A DNA stretch of 5,828 nucleotides, taken from assembly GCA_017510875.1 (NCBI GenBank), contig JAFWLX010000215.1, positions 1-5,828 of the forward strand. The letters are read 5' to 3'. Shown piece by piece: positions 5,800 through 5,828 of the stretch (its first letter is position 1; each line of letters opens with the position of its first letter). The notes under the pieces were generated by a model. It searched no databases, was not told where the DNA came from, and was given only the letters and a program-made list of their open reading frames with translations. Origin of the DNA: Atopobiaceae bacterium. GTDB taxonomy: Bacteria; Actinomycetota; Coriobacteriia; Coriobacteriales; Atopobiaceae. Both the position numbers and the translations under genes were made by a program.

Positions 5800-5828
5800 C
5801 TACTTCACGGTCACGCTGGTGATGTGCG
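5800..5828 (-). CDS. Possible 3' end of a convergent gene (partial)
   Basis: On the - strand, the frame entering at the window edge reads HITSVTVK followed by TAG (5802-5800). All eight codons end in G or C, matching the codon bias of the rnf genes, and the two inverted repeats lie just beyond its stop, as expected for the end of a gene facing rnfB. Only eight residues are visible, so no product can be named. A second - strand frame is open for longer (about 34 codons, to a TAG near 5722) but has mostly A/T third positions and is less likely to be real. Confidence 0.3.

Overview
The window holds one complete six-gene rnf operon (rnfC-D-G-E-A-B, all on the + strand, 421-5580). It encodes the membrane-bound Rnf complex, an ion-pumping ferredoxin:NAD+ oxidoreductase. 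The CDGEAB order is the one typical of clostridia-like anaerobes, not the proteobacterial ABCDGE order. The DNA is GC-rich with strongly G/C-ending codons. Next to the operon, on the - strand, lies a cell-wall sorting signal of the Gram-positive LPXTG type. Together these suggest an anaerobic, high-GC Gram-positive, most plausibly a Coriobacteriia-type actinobacterium. That assignment is an inference; nothing in the window is a taxonomic marker.

Layout. Positions 1-420 contain no intact gene that I can support. On the - strand, 76-225 encodes an orphan LPKTG sorting signal cut off from any upstream coding sequence, which looks like the 3' remnant of a surface-protein gene. Positions 241-312 are GC-rich and can fold into small hairpins. 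Positions 340-420 are the rnfC leader, with a 13-bp palindrome, a short hairpin and a Shine-Dalgarno sequence. From 421 to 5580 the six rnf genes are packed with 1-bp gaps, 1- or 8-bp overlaps, or a 9-bp gap, implying one mRNA and translational coupling. Positions 5581-5727 form an exceptionally long, nearly perfect inverted repeat starting right after the rnfB stop codon. Positions 5728-5799 hold a second, weaker inverted repeat. The last about 29 bases probably carry the 3' end of a convergent - strand gene.

How the genes work together. RnfB (cytosolic ferredoxin-like, many Fe-S clusters) accepts electrons from reduced ferredoxin. RnfA and RnfE are inverted-topology homologues that share an intramembrane Fe-S centre. 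RnfG and RnfD carry covalently bound FMN. RnfC (FMN, two [4Fe-4S] clusters) passes electrons to NAD+. The energy released drives Na+ or H+ export. All signature motifs are intact, so the complex should be functional. The less ordinary points are a four-cysteine C-terminal tail on RnfE, two extra cysteines in the extracytoplasmic part of RnfG, the giant hairpin behind rnfB and the orphan LPKTG fragment.
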